DNA of 64,000 nucleotides from an uncultured bacterium (GTDB lineage: Bacteria; Cyanobacteriota; Vampirovibrionia; Gastranaerophilales; Gastranaerophilaceae): positions 62,001 through 126,000 of the forward strand of contig CASFPS010000005.1 of assembly GCA_949296355.1 (NCBI GenBank). The letters run 5' to 3'. Of this stretch, positions 36,491-45,327 are shown piece by piece. The stretch's first letter is position 1. Each line of letters opens with the position of its first letter. A program made the translations under genes and the position numbers. The notes beneath the pieces are model-generated. The model saw only the letters and a program-made list of their open reading frames with translations, did no database searches and was not told where the DNA came from.

Positions 36491-37756
36491 ATGTTTTTCT
36501 ATGCAGATTTACACATCCATTCAAAATACTCACGCGCTACAAGCAAGAATTGTAATCTTGAAGAACTTGCTTTGTGGGCAGAGAAAAAAGGGTTGAGTGT
36601 AATCTCGACCGGAGATTTTACCCATCCGGCTTGGTTTAGTGAAATCAAAGAAAAACTTACTCCCGCAGGAGAAGGCATTTTTAAGCTCAAAGACAGCAAT
36701 AGTCCGGTAAGGTTTGTTTTGTCGGTAGAGATTTCTACTATTTATAAAAAATGGGATAAGACAAGAAAAGTTCACCACGTTATTTTTGCGCCGGATATTG
36801 AGTCAGCTTCAAGATTCAGAGAAAAACTCGCTAAGATAGGAAATATCTCCTCAGACGGACGCCCTATTCTCGGGCTTGATTCACGCGACCTGCTTGAAAT
36901 AGCGCTAAGTTCCGGCGAAGGTACGGCATTAATCCCCGCGCATATCTGGACGCCGTGGTTTTCTGTTCTCGGCTCTAAATCCGGTTTTGACTGCATTGAA
37001 GATTGTTACGGCGACTTAGCAGAACATATTTTTGCGGTAGAAACAGGACTTTCCTCTGACCCTGAAATGAACCGGAGAGTTTCAAAGCTTGACAAATACA
37101 GGCTTGTATCAAATTCAGACGCGCATTCTCCGGCTAAACTCGGACGAGAAGCAACTGTTTTTGACACAACCCCTGACTATTTCAGTATTATGAACGCTCT
37201 GAAAACCGGAGAAGGCTATGTCGGAACCGTGGAGTTTTTTCCGGAAGAAGGCAAGTATCACGAAGACGGGCATAGAAAATGTAATGTCTGCTTAAATCCT
37301 GATGAATCAAAACGGCTCAATAATATTTGTCCTGTATGCGGAAAACCGCTTACAATCGGGGTTAATAACAGGGTGTCGGAACTTGCGGACAGACCGCTTG
37401 ATAACATTATTGTTCCGGAAACTGCCGGAAAAGTTTTCAGCCTTGTTCCGCTTCCGGAAATCTTATCGGAAATTATGCAGGTCGGAACCTCAAGCAAATC
37501 GCTTAACCTTGAATACGAAAAGCTGCTGCATAAATTTGGCTCCGAGTTCTCTATCCTGCGGGAAATCCCGGCGGATGAACTTTCTAAGGATTCTCCGCTT
37601 CTCGCGGAAGGTATTTCAAGGCTGAGAGAGGGAAAAGTTATCAAGCAGCCGGGATTTGACGGAGAATACGGGGTTATCCGGCTCTTTGAAAAAGAGGAAC
37701 TTATCCGGAAAAAATATATGAATCTCAAGCTTGACATTGACCTAACGAAAAGTTGA
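36491..37756 (+). CDS. Endonuclease Q-like PHP protein
   Basis: A 421-residue PHP-domain endonuclease. The metal motif is DLHIHSKYS (about 6-14). GDFTHP, HHVIFAP, a PAHIWTPW block and SNSDAHSP (about 211) follow. A zinc-finger segment, about 262-285 (HRKCNVCLNPDE...CPVCGKPLTIGV), comes next. This combination is that of EndoQ, which nicks DNA 5' of deaminated bases such as uracil and hypoxanthine and of abasic sites. GAAAGAGG precedes the ATG. It is the last intact core gene before the accessory region. Confidence 0.88.
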   Translation: MFFYADLHIHSKYSRATSKNCNLEELALWAEKKGLSVISTGDFTHPAWFSEIKEKLTPAGEGIFKLKDSNSPVRFVLSVEISTIYKKWDKTRKVHHVIFAPDIESASRFREKLAKIGNISSDGRPILGLDSRDLLEIALSSGEGTALIPAHIWTPWFSVLGSKSGFDCIEDCYGDLAEHIFAVETGLSSDPEMNRRVSKLDKYRLVSNSDAHSPAKLGREATVFDTTPDYFSIMNALKTGEGYVGTVEFFPEEGKYHEDGHRKCNVCLNPDESKRLNNICPVCGKPLTIGVNNRVSELADRPLDNIIVPETAGKVFSLVPLPEILSEIMQVGTSSKSLNLEYEKLLHKFGSEFSILREIPADELSKDSPLLAEGISRLREGKVIKQPGFDGEYGVIRLFEKEELIRKKYMNLKLDIDLTKS

Positions 37757-37783
37757 GTCTGTTTTAAAAATTACTTCAAGATT

Positions 37784-39928
37784 TTGAAATATTTTCTTCA
37801 TATACAATTTTATTATATCATCTCTCCGTCACCTAACAGACATATTTTACCCCATTTTGGAAAAATTCCCAATGCTCAAAATATGGAAAATCTGGAGAGA
37901 ATAGAAGAAGGGAGTGATAAGGGCAAGATTAAATATTCATTTGCCAATCTTTTGAACGTATACAGACCAATAGTTATTGCAGACGAAGCCCACAACAATT
38001 CTACACCGCTGGCATATGAAACACTAAGCAGGGTTAATCCATCCTGCATTATTGAATATACTGCAACTCCTGCTTCGAATTCTAACGTATTGCATAGAGT
38101 TTGTGCAATGGAGTTAAAAGTTGAAGAGATGATTAAACTCCCGATTATTTTAACCGTTCACCAAACCTGGCAAGAATCTCTTAGTGCAAGTGTCTTAGCC
38201 AGAAAGTCTTTAGATGAATACGCAAAAAACGACAGCCAGTATATCAGACCGATTTTATTAATACAAGCCGAAAGCAAAGACAGAGAAGTAACTGTTGATG
38301 TAATTAAAAAGTATTTAATGGAACAGGAAAACATTGAAGAGTATAAAATCGCCATTGCTACGGGCGACCAAAAAGAACTTGACGGAATAGATATTTTTAA
38401 TCCTAATTGCAAGATTGAATATATTATTACTGTTGAAGCACTAAAAGAAGGCTGGGATTGCTCATTTGCTTATGTATTTTGTTCTGTCGCTCAAAGACAT
38501 TCCGCTAAAGACATTGAACAATTGTTAGGCAGGGTGCTTAGAATGCCTTACGCACGGACAAGAGGGCAAGAAGAATTAAATAAAGCGTATGCTTTTGTAT
38601 CAAATGATTCCTGGCAAAACGGAGTTGCTCAATTAAAAGACCGGCTGGTTGAGATGGGATTTGAAGAAGATGAAGTTCCGGATTCAATACAAACCAGTTT
38701 GCCGGTTACACTTGGCGGTTCAAATGAAAAGAAACCTATTAAACTTAATGTTTCAAAATTTGATTTGAGTAAGTTTACAGAGGAAGAAAAAAAGAAAATA
38801 GAAGTTATCAGTACACCTATTGGTGATGAGGTTTTAATTAACACAGATGAAATTATAACCCCTGAAATGGAAGAAAAAATAATTCAGGCAACACCTGCTG
38901 CAGAAAGAAAAGCCGTATCAATTAATTTAAGAGTTGAATTAAGAAACCGGATTGTATATGAAAGGAAATATCCTTCTTTAGAAAACAAAACTTTTAAGGT
39001 TCCTCAATTAACTTTGTTTATAGAAGATGACTGGACTCCGGATTATGATGAATATTTTCTTGATACTGCCGGACAGTGGTTATTAGATTCTCCGGCAGCT
39101 TTAACAGAAGGGGAGTTTAGATTAAAAAAAGAAGGAGCTGTGTATTCTATTGACTTAAAAGGAAATAGTATAGTCGACAGGTATCTACAGGAAACTTTTG
39201 CCCTTGATTTAGCAGATACTCATACAGATTGGACCATACCTAAACTTGCAGTATGGATTACACGACAAATTCCGGATGATACAATTTCTCAGCAAGTGCA
39301 GGTTCAGTTTGTAAGAAAAGTGCTTGAGTATTTAAATAAAGATAGAGAACTGTCATTTAATGACCTGTTAAGAACAAAATTTATTTTGAAGGATGCTATT
39401 AAGGAAAAAATAAATGACCTTAAAATGTCGGCTGAAAATTCCGGCTTGCAAAGGACTCTGTTTTCAGATAAAGCTCAACTAAAAACAGATTTCAACTACT
39501 CAATTGATTTTAGCGGGAAAACATATATTCCTGTAAATGCCTATAGAAGTACGGAATTTAATAAACATTATTTCCCTCAAGTGGCTGAATTAAATAAGGA
39601 AGAGGCAGAGTGTGCAAGAGCAATAGATATGCTGGATGAGGTGGAATATTGGGTAAGAAATATCGAAAAACATCAATACTCATTCTGCTTACCAATGGCA
39701 AACGGAAGATTTTACCCTGATTTTGTTGCAAAATTAAAAGACGGCAGAATCCTTGTTGTTGAATACAAAGGAGACCACTTAGCCACTAATGAAGATACTA
39801 AAAACAAGGATTTAATAGGCAGCCTCTGGGAAAAGTCAAGCAACGGCAAATGCTTGTTCTTAATGGGGGTTAAGAAAAATGAAATTGGAACTGTTGCTGA
39901 ACAGATAAAAAACAAAATTAGAAATTAA
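37784..39928 (+). pseudogene. 5'-truncated type III restriction/DEAD helicase-nuclease
   Basis: The frame codes for the C-terminal two-thirds of a Res-type SF2 helicase: motif II IADEAH (about 68), motif III TATPAS, 'EALKEGWDC' (motif V) and QLLGRVLRMP (motif VI, about 250). A C-terminal PD-(D/E)xK nuclease motif follows (YPDFVAKLKDGRILVVEYKGD, about 645-665). Motif I/Walker A and everything N-terminal to it are missing. The first ~35 residues do not look like the family, and there is no ribosome-binding site. It is only 27 bp from the EndoQ-like stop, so a deletion has fused the remnant to the chromosome edge. No Mod methyltransferase was seen. Confidence 0.75.
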
Positions 39929-39984
39929 AAGAAAAATTTCTAATTTTATAGCAGTATAGAGAGCCTATACATACGAAAGCGTAT

Positions 39985-40005
39985 AAAAAGAGAAATTCTC
40001 TTTTT
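39985..40005 (+). terminator. Short A/T-closed hairpin terminator
   Basis: AAAAAGAGA/TCTCTTTTT symmetry with a terminal T5, just after the truncated helicase. Confidence 0.5.
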
Positions 40006-40092
40006 AAATAAACGATACTAAAAGCACACACAATGCAGATTCCCGCACTAAAAAAGAGCCTTTCTCAGCTGGATATACTTTTTTATTGTTTT

Positions 40093-40290
40093 TTATAAAA
40101 TCTCTAATATTTGACATGTCTTTTTACTCTTTGTATTTTCATTAATCAGACGGTAAAATATATGAACCAATAAAATAAAGTCTACATTTCTACAATCTTC
40201 GGCATCGTTTTCTTTAACAAAACTATAGTAACTTGTCTGATACAAATAATTGTATTCTTCTAATTTTGATATAAAATACTCGTTTTCCAA
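40093..40290 (-). CDS. Small hypothetical protein, possibly a fragment
   Basis: An open frame of 65 residues (TTG start, MENEYFISKLEEYNYLYQ...). Composition is protein-like, but there is no ribosome-binding site and no family was recognised. It may be the remnant of a larger gene in the decayed border of the accessory region. Confidence 0.3.
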   Translation of the reverse strand: MENEYFISKLEEYNYLYQTSYYSFVKENDAEDCRNVDFILLVHIFYRLINENTKSKKTCQILEIL

Positions 40291-40397
40291 GTTTTTGTTT
40301 TACCCTGTAAAAATCTTTTCGAATTTTGCGTTTTAGGGGTTTCGTTTCTTGTTCACTTACAGTTAAAATTGTGTACAAAGGCTGTTTTTATATATCA

Positions 40398-40416
40398 GGA
40401 AGCTCGAACTCCTGAT
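40398..40416. repeat. tRNA-Ala T-arm remnant (possible old attachment site)
   Basis: Contains TCGAACTCCTGA (40404-40415), identical to the T-arm of the tRNA-Ala gene at 59913-59924, inside a CAGGA/TCCTG hairpin. Otherwise I see nothing certain in 40291-40505. Confidence 0.45.
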
Positions 40417-40505
40417 CTTAATATTTATTTGGCATTTACAATTTAACTCTGTATGATAATAATTTCAAGCTATACAAACTTATTTGTATCATTTCAACAC
40501 AAATA

Positions 40506-40721
40506 TTATTCAACCAAATCTGCCCAGTGTCCGTGATTTAAGTTTCCGTATAATATTTCTGCAAGTCTTGTAAGTTTATATATATGGTCATTTTTTTTAC
40601 TTAATTTTTTAGACAAATCACATTCTTGCTTGCTTCTACAACATTTATACTTGTAATTAGCTAATGCACAATCTTGATTGTATTTTGTAAAATAACCTGT
40701 ATATCTTAATGACGATACCAT
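40506..40721 (-). CDS. Small Cys/Lys-rich protein, unknown
   Basis: A 71-residue protein with a textbook AAGGAGG ribosome-binding site 5 nt before the ATG. It has three clustered cysteines (CALANYKYKCCRSKQEC), which could form a small metal site, then a basic helical stretch. No family was recognised. It lies in tandem with the next small gene on the minus strand. Confidence 0.6.
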   Translation of the reverse strand: MVSSLRYTGYFTKYNQDCALANYKYKCCRSKQECDLSKKLSKKNDHIYKLTRLAEILYGNLNHGHWADLVE

Positions 40722-40771
40722 ATTACCTCCTTAAAATAGTAAAAGTCAGGGCGTATGCCCCAACTTTATAA

Positions 40772-40966
40772 TTACTTTCTGTAAAATTTGGGATTATCCG
40801 GCTCATATATTAAATAATCACAGATATCCCAAGAATTGTGATGTTTTTTATATTCACAATATTGACCAATATTTTCTTTTGTTCTACGAATAATTCTGTT
40901 AAATCGTATTTTATTCTTTTTGTCCGCAGCTGCTTGAATATATGGTCGTTTTCTGCTTCTGCTCAT
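40772..40966 (-). CDS. Small basic protein, unknown
   Basis: A 64-residue protein beginning MSRSRKRPYIQAAADKKNK, with a strong AAAGGAGG ribosome-binding site. Very basic at the N-terminus, Tyr/His-rich later. The 'MSRSRK(K/R)P' opening is common among small phage- or plasmid-borne proteins, but no function is known. It precedes the gene at 40506-40721 by about 50 nt and may share its transcript. Confidence 0.6.
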   Translation of the reverse strand: MSRSRKRPYIQAAADKKNKIRFNRIIRRTKENIGQYCEYKKHHNSWDICDYLIYEPDNPKFYRK

Positions 40967-41250
40967 TTTGAGCCTCCTTTCTTCTTTTACTAGAAGAAAG
41001 GCTTTTTTAATCTAATTTTTATTTTAATTTTCATATTTACCTCATAAAATATTTTTAATTATATTATGATATAATCTTATAAAATCAAGCATTTACAGAG
41101 GAAGTATGATTAATTTACAAAAATTAAGACATCTGAGTTGTATTTGTACATACTATACCAAGAAAGACCGCAAGCAATTTGTCCTGATTAACTTCCAACT
41201 TAAATGTCAAACTAGCGATACTTTTTCTCAAAATCCAAGATACATAACAC

Positions 41251-41366
41251 TCACTCGCGCTTGTACTCCTTAAATGCTGTCGCATTTTGAAGTTTCTCAT
41301 ACCAAGACATAGCAAAACAAAAGGGACATCTTTTGATGTCCCTTTTGTTTTGGAACTTCACATACG
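41251..41366. repeat. Element-end repeat, copy 1, with bidirectional terminator
   Basis: About 115 bp nearly identical to 42729-42844. It starts 'tcactcgcgcttgtactcct' (a degenerate tRNA T-arm) and includes a perfect 18-bp hairpin (41313-41352, loop TTTT, ...GGGACATC/GATGTCCC...). The rest of 40967-41542 is AT-rich with no gene seen. Confidence 0.75.
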
Positions 41367-41542
41367 GTTTAACACTCCAAACTCGCCAAATCGCTTAATT
41401 GACTATGTTTCAGGCATGTTGAAATTACGCATTTTTCAAAATCGACAAAACAAAAATTTGCTTGAGAAAAAACTGTATACACATGGTTAATTGTTTTTGA
41501 CGGATTGAGGGATAGAATTTGCAAAAGGATTTGTCTTAATCT

Positions 41543-42397
41543 CTACAAAATATTTCCACTTGTATCGTAAATACTAATGCTTAGGTTATGTTTTTTAGCC
41601 AATAGTTTGATGTTTTCTATTTCTACATTAGAAACACCATTCCCAACAACTACTTTGGAAATATAGTTTGAGGGAACTCCTACCAATGTTGCTTGTAGAT
41701 TCTCATATTGCAATGGAAAATGGTCCACAATGCCGTTAATAGGACTAGTGTTTAAAGAATTAGGATTTGCAGAATTTTTTAGCAAGATTTTACTATCTTT
41801 GCCCAAACTTTGTGTATCTATAACAAACGCAATTTTTCGATTTTTACCAAATTTTTGAGTTCTTGGTAGATAATTTCTTTCGGGAGCAGGTCTAACTCCA
41901 AATTTTCTATTCACGAAAGAGTCAAAATAGTCTTTTATATAAGTTTTTTCTGGAGCAGTGAAAAAGTCCGCACAACCAAAAGTTTCACCATCTTCAATTG
42001 TAATAGGTTTACTGCCATATTTTATTTCTCCAGACACTATTCCATCCTTGAATACAGACTCAACTGTTTCATAAGAATACGAAGTACCATGAATTAAATC
42101 CCCTTTATTTACAAATGATGTTGGCTTATGGGTCGTTGGTATTTTTCTTAATTTCCAAAATTCCTGCCATTGATTATTAAATAGAGCAAAACCATTTTCT
42201 TTGCATTGTAACCTTTCGGTTAGTTGAGGGCTTAATTCGAAATTTTTAGAAACTTTAACCACGTCAGTTGTAAATGGTGTTAATTTTCCAAACCTCAACT
42301 TTGTAGGCTTTGTTTCTAAAATGCTTGATTTCCCTAATATTTTAGCATAATTAGTAGTATGTTCAGCCAAATTCAGTGCAATTTTACTTAATCCCAT
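41543..42397 (-). CDS. Hypothetical protein, possible ADP-ribosyltransferase-like fold
   Basis: A 284-residue protein without a signal peptide or cysteine cluster. The middle has 'DLIHGTSYSYETVESVFKDG', reminiscent of the His-Gly-Thr start of ADP-ribosyltransferase and related toxin folds. Then come 'CADFFTAPE' (a possible second-strand motif) and the C-terminal 'LVGVPSNYISKVVVG', which often closes such domains. The assignment is weak. It sits between two element-end repeats, so it is cargo of an older, mostly deleted insertion. No ribosome-binding site stronger than AAGGAT was found. Confidence 0.5.
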   Translation of the reverse strand: MGLSKIALNLAEHTTNYAKILGKSSILETKPTKLRFGKLTPFTTDVVKVSKNFELSPQLTERLQCKENGFALFNNQWQEFWKLRKIPTTHKPTSFVNKGDLIHGTSYSYETVESVFKDGIVSGEIKYGSKPITIEDGETFGCADFFTAPEKTYIKDYFDSFVNRKFGVRPAPERNYLPRTQKFGKNRKIAFVIDTQSLGKDSKILLKNSANPNSLNTSPINGIVDHFPLQYENLQATLVGVPSNYISKVVVGNGVSNVEIENIKLLAKKHNLSISIYDTSGNIL

Positions 42398-42487
42398 ACA
42401 AATATCCTTATTTTCCCCTATGTTTATATAAAGTAAATTATTTAATTAAAATTGCTATTTTTGTAAAGTTTATTAACAGGCAGTAAT

Positions 42488-42625
42488 TTGTGCTTTAAAA
42501 AAGAGATTGTGGAAGTTGGTTTTGCTGAATTTAAGTCTGCAATAATTTCTTCAAAAGATAAATGTATCGAAAGCATTAAAAAAGAGCCCGAAGGCTCTGA
42601 TTTTAATAGTTCTATTTGTTTGAAA
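42488..42625 (+). pseudogene. Remnant of a serine recombinase C-terminus
   Basis: About 45 codons (VEVGFAEFKSAIISS...) align with the last residues of the recombinase at 58323-59924 (AEIGLAEFKQNIISS...), but the DNA is diverged before the att repeat. All catalytic and DNA-binding domains are gone. It is the stump of a sister element's recombinase gene. Confidence 0.75.
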
Positions 42626-42644
42626 TGGTGGAGGTTAGGAGATT
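42577..42644. repeat. attL: 68-bp copy of the tRNA-Ala 3' end and terminator
   Basis: Matches 59846-59913 at 67 of 68 positions. Contains the AGAGCC/GGCTCT terminator hairpin, encoded CCA, the acceptor strand and part of the T-arm up to 'gagatt'. It marks the left boundary of the ~17.3-kb element. Confidence 0.8.
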
Positions 42645-42738
42645 GTCTTGCTCGTTCGCGTTTAACGGCAATTACGTGTTTTGTTTTAGGGCTAAACGCC
42701 CTTACAACAAAAGCACTCCAGCCTCAGCTCACTCGCGC
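42645..42738. repeat. Palindromic insertion splitting the attL tRNA remnant
   Basis: About 94 bp between the tRNA 3' piece (ends 'gagatt', 42644) and a T-arm piece (TCGAACTCCT, 42739-42748). It has inverted 'gctcgttcgcg'/'actcgcgc'-like ends and an internal GGGC..GCCC hairpin with flanking 'gtttt/caaaagc' arms. Confidence 0.5.
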
Positions 42739-42844
42739 TCGAACTCCTTAAATGCTGTCGCATTTTGAAGTTTCTCATACCAAGACATAGCAAAACAAAA
42801 GGGACATCTTTTGATGTCCCTTTTGTTTTGGACCTTGACATACG
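42729..42844. repeat. Element-end repeat, copy 2, with bidirectional terminator
   Basis: Near copy of 41251-41366. The 18-bp perfect hairpin is at 42791-42830. It insulates the element from left-hand transcription. The following 42845-43190 is AT-rich with no gene seen and resembles, loosely, the sequence after copy 1. Confidence 0.75.
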
Positions 42845-43197
42845 ACTTAAAACTCAAAATCGATAAAATCGCCTGATAGCATAGGATTGAGGTATGTCAT
42901 AAATCCGCAGTTTTGGTATTTGATGTTTAGAAAATCTTTGCGTGAAAAAATGTATATCCTCAGACCCTCTAATAGCTAGAAAGTTAAAAAAGTTAGCAAA
43001 AATGTCAAAAACTACATTTTTTAAATATTTTTTCTGCAACACTTCTTTACATCTTGAAATTTTTATTGTTTCATGTTATAATGAAGTACTAGGTTTTGGT
43101 TCGGTAGTTCATCCAATTTGACCCAAAGTTTTTTGATACTAAAATAATAATTGTAATACTCATGTATCATATGTATAAATCGATACAAAGAGTCGTT

Positions 43198-43219
43198 GAA
43201 ACGCCACCAGTGGCGTTTC
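43198..43219. terminator. GAAACGCCA/TGGCGTTTC hairpin
   Basis: A 9-bp perfect stem with loop CCAG, just past the stop of the minus-strand gene at 43224. It lacks a clear U-tract on that strand, so it may act as an RNA 3'-end stabiliser rather than a terminator. Confidence 0.4.
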
Positions 43220-43223
43220 TTCT

Positions 43224-43898
43224 TTATATAGCATTTGCAATATATTTTTCATTTTCTTCATAAATAAGTTCTTTCGGATTTGTGTAGTAAAAAGCTGTTT
43301 TAAGAATGTAGTATTTAAACCCATTTTTAGTTACAATTTCTTTCAAACAAATTTTATACTTGCGATAAATCAAGTCTAATACAATAGTATCTTTTCCTGT
43401 CTTTGAATATGTTATTCTCACATTACGTGTATCATTAGCATTCATAATAATTGGTTTTATCCAACTTGACAAAAGAGTTCTTGGTATACAAAAATGGCCA
43501 GGTGTTCTTGGAGTTTTATTTTTTGCTTTTGATTTTCTATTAATTCCTTTTTTAAGTCTAATTTTGACACCTTTTTTCTTTAATTCTTTTTCGTTTTGTT
43601 CAACAGTAAAAATATGGTTAATCATATCTAATTGCTTATCAAATGGACAATTCTCACAAGAGAAAAATTTATCATTATAACAATTCTTATCAACCAAATT
43701 ATCACAATTCAGTATCGTTTCTTTTTCGATATACACAGGACAACCGTTAAACATAACTGGCGAAGACGGGTTGAAAAAATCATTTAAGAAATCTTCTTTT
43801 CTTTCATTGATAAATCTTAAAAAATCAATTTTGCCAGTAGAATCAAGATATTCTTCTAATCTAACAACTTTGGGTAACCATTTAATGTCGTGTTTCAT
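43224..43898 (-). CDS. Hypothetical protein, possible BECR-type RNase fold
   Basis: A 224-residue protein. It contains a cysteine cluster (about residues 63-81: C..., NCYNDKFFSCENCPFD), a very basic central segment (about 107-127) and a C-terminal part 'YKICLKEIVTKNGFKYYILKTAFYYTNP'. Its 'kxYYILKTAFYY' end resembles phage Barnase-EndoU-ColicinE5/RelE-like nuclease domains. That similarity is from memory and uncertain. Its 5' end overlaps the DUF3800 gene by 17 nt, so the two form a translationally coupled pair. Confidence 0.55.
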   Translation of the reverse strand: MKHDIKWLPKVVRLEEYLDSTGKIDFLRFINERKEDFLNDFFNPSSPVMFNGCPVYIEKETILNCDNLVDKNCYNDKFFSCENCPFDKQLDMINHIFTVEQNEKELKKKGVKIRLKKGINRKSKAKNKTPRTPGHFCIPRTLLSSWIKPIIMNANDTRNVRITYSKTGKDTIVLDLIYRKYKICLKEIVTKNGFKYYILKTAFYYTNPKELIYEENEKYIANAI

Positions 43899-44604
43899 AA
43901 TAATCTGGCTCCCAAGTAAATAGATTGATTTTATCTGCTGATAGTGGTGTTGCTGAAATTAGAGATAAGTTGGTCTTAGCTCTAAATATTTCAACTAACT
44001 TGACTTTTGTCTGATTTGCTGTTGGTAGTTTTATAGCATCTCTATTAGCGTAAGAAATAATTCCAGTAATGAAGTCAGTTAACTGAATCATTTCAGATTC
44101 ATGTGATAAAACATTTTGAATTTTTAGTATTTTACCTCTGTTAGATAAATGCTTTTCAAGTTCTATTATTTCAGGTCTATTATCTGCTGTTTGTTTATCT
44201 AAATAGATGCAATATTTATACTTAGATTCAATCACTTTGTTAAGAGTTAGATAGAACATTTTAAAATACCATTTTTGATATGTTTGATTAGGGAAACGGG
44301 AATGTTCCAATCTATGTAAGTCTTTATTTTTAAAGATAACTGCTCTGAATTTTAACTCTTCTGTATTTAAAAATAGATTTAATAAATCTAAGAAAAAATC
44401 TTCTTTTGATTTAGAAACTTTTGTCCATTTAATTTCTGCAAATTTATAAATAAAGTGCTTTTGTTTCAACTTGCGAATTTGTTCTGAAAGCTCTCGAACT
44501 TTTTCTTGTGAACAACGAATACACCCAAAAACCATAGCTCTCTGGTGGTCATGTTCCAAATGGCAACTTTCATCACAGTATATGTTAATTACCTTATCTT
44601 TCAT
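43882..44604 (-). CDS. DUF3800 family protein
   Basis: A 240-residue protein opening with the DUF3800 signature 'INIYCDESCHLEHD' (Asp-Glu after a hydrophobic strand), then 'YCIYLDKQTADNRPEI' and 'SEMIQLTDFITGIISYANRD', where another Asp lies. DUF3800 has an RNase H-like fold with conserved acidic residues; biochemical roles are largely unknown, and members are frequent in mobile and defence-rich regions. AAAGGA-like sequence precedes the ATG. First gene of a coupled pair with the Cys-cluster protein. Confidence 0.85.
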   Translation of the reverse strand: MKDKVINIYCDESCHLEHDHQRAMVFGCIRCSQEKVRELSEQIRKLKQKHFIYKFAEIKWTKVSKSKEDFFLDLLNLFLNTEELKFRAVIFKNKDLHRLEHSRFPNQTYQKWYFKMFYLTLNKVIESKYKYCIYLDKQTADNRPEIIELEKHLSNRGKILKIQNVLSHESEMIQLTDFITGIISYANRDAIKLPTANQTKVKLVEIFRAKTNLSLISATPLSADKINLFTWEPDYYETRH

Positions 44605-44897
44605 TCTTTTTCCTTTATCTACAAGGGTTTTGACCTTTTATATTTTCATGATAACTCGACCCATACTTAATCTCAAGGTTTTAACAAAACTAAACAAAGG
44701 TCAAAAATTGGTTATACAGATAGTCTTAGCAAGTGATGATTTGTTAAAATATCTATTTTTATAAACAATCCAAAGGCATGTTTATATATTGAACTGTGTA
44801 GTTGTAAAATTTTTACTCCGTAAAAAACTTTACATCACAAAGATAACATACTCATTCCAAAAATTTATCCACTAAAATCATGATAATCATAATTTAT
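44605..44897. other. Upstream region of the DUF3800 pair
   Basis: Gene-free, AT-rich. It contains an 11-bp perfect inverted repeat, TTTTGACCTTT (44628-44638) and AAAGGTCAAAA (44696-44706), 57 bp apart, which could be an operator pair or a looped RNA. No other structure is recognised. Confidence 0.4.
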
Positions 44898-44933
44898 ATT
44901 TTTAAAACGGAAAGAGGTTTAACCTCTTTCCGT
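44898..44933 (-). terminator. Terminator of the small zinc-ribbon-like gene
   Basis: ACGGAAAGAGG/CCTCTTTCCGT stem, 5-nt loop, followed on the minus strand by TTTTAAAAAT. Confidence 0.8.
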
Positions 44934-44940
44934 AGGATTT

Positions 44941-45150
44941 TTACTTTGTATGAGCAGGATAACAACAGTAATAGCAACCATCTACAAGAGGATAATATTT
45001 TCTAGCTTCTTCTAAGGCTTCTCTTGGAGAATTAAACATTCCCAAGTAAATCCTATTAGTTACGTCTGGTAAATATCTGCAATTTTCAGTGTGTACTTCG
45101 TGCTCTCCAGTTGTTTGAGCGATTGTATTGACATAATAATTTATCAACAT
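44941..45150 (-). CDS. Small conserved Cys/His protein
   Basis: A 69-residue protein, 'NTIAQTTGEHEVHTENCRYLP...YLGMFNSPREALEEARKYY...GCYYCCYPAHTK'. The HEVHxxxC plus CYYCC...H arrangement suggests a single structural zinc site similar to Ada-like or small treble-clef domains. I have seen this short family in other gut bacteria but know no function. It has its own terminator. It lies in the mobile element beside the DUF3800 pair. Confidence 0.65.
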   Translation of the reverse strand: MLINYYVNTIAQTTGEHEVHTENCRYLPDVTNRIYLGMFNSPREALEEARKYYPLVDGCYYCCYPAHTK

Positions 45151-45292
45151 TTTATTTTCTCCAAATTTTATTAACTACTGAGGCAATATAGCAACTGTGA
45201 CTCCTCAAAAGTCTTCCGAGAGTTACTATTTTGTTAGTTTGGAATTTTAGCTTTTACAGTCATTATCTGCCCCCCGACGACATCGCCGCCAA

Positions 45293-45321
45293 TTGACAAA
45301 ATAACCTATGGTTGATAAAAT
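45293..45321 (+). promoter_or_regulatory. Consensus promoter for a candidate small RNA
   Basis: TTGACA, 17-bp spacer, TAAAAT: the best sigma-70 promoter in the window. Predicted start near 45328. Confidence 0.7.
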
Positions 45322-45327
45322 ATTGTT

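Noticed and set aside
41124-41490. Frames on both strands around 41.1-41.5 kb
   Set aside because: They span the element-end repeat and its terminator hairpin; no ribosome-binding sites.
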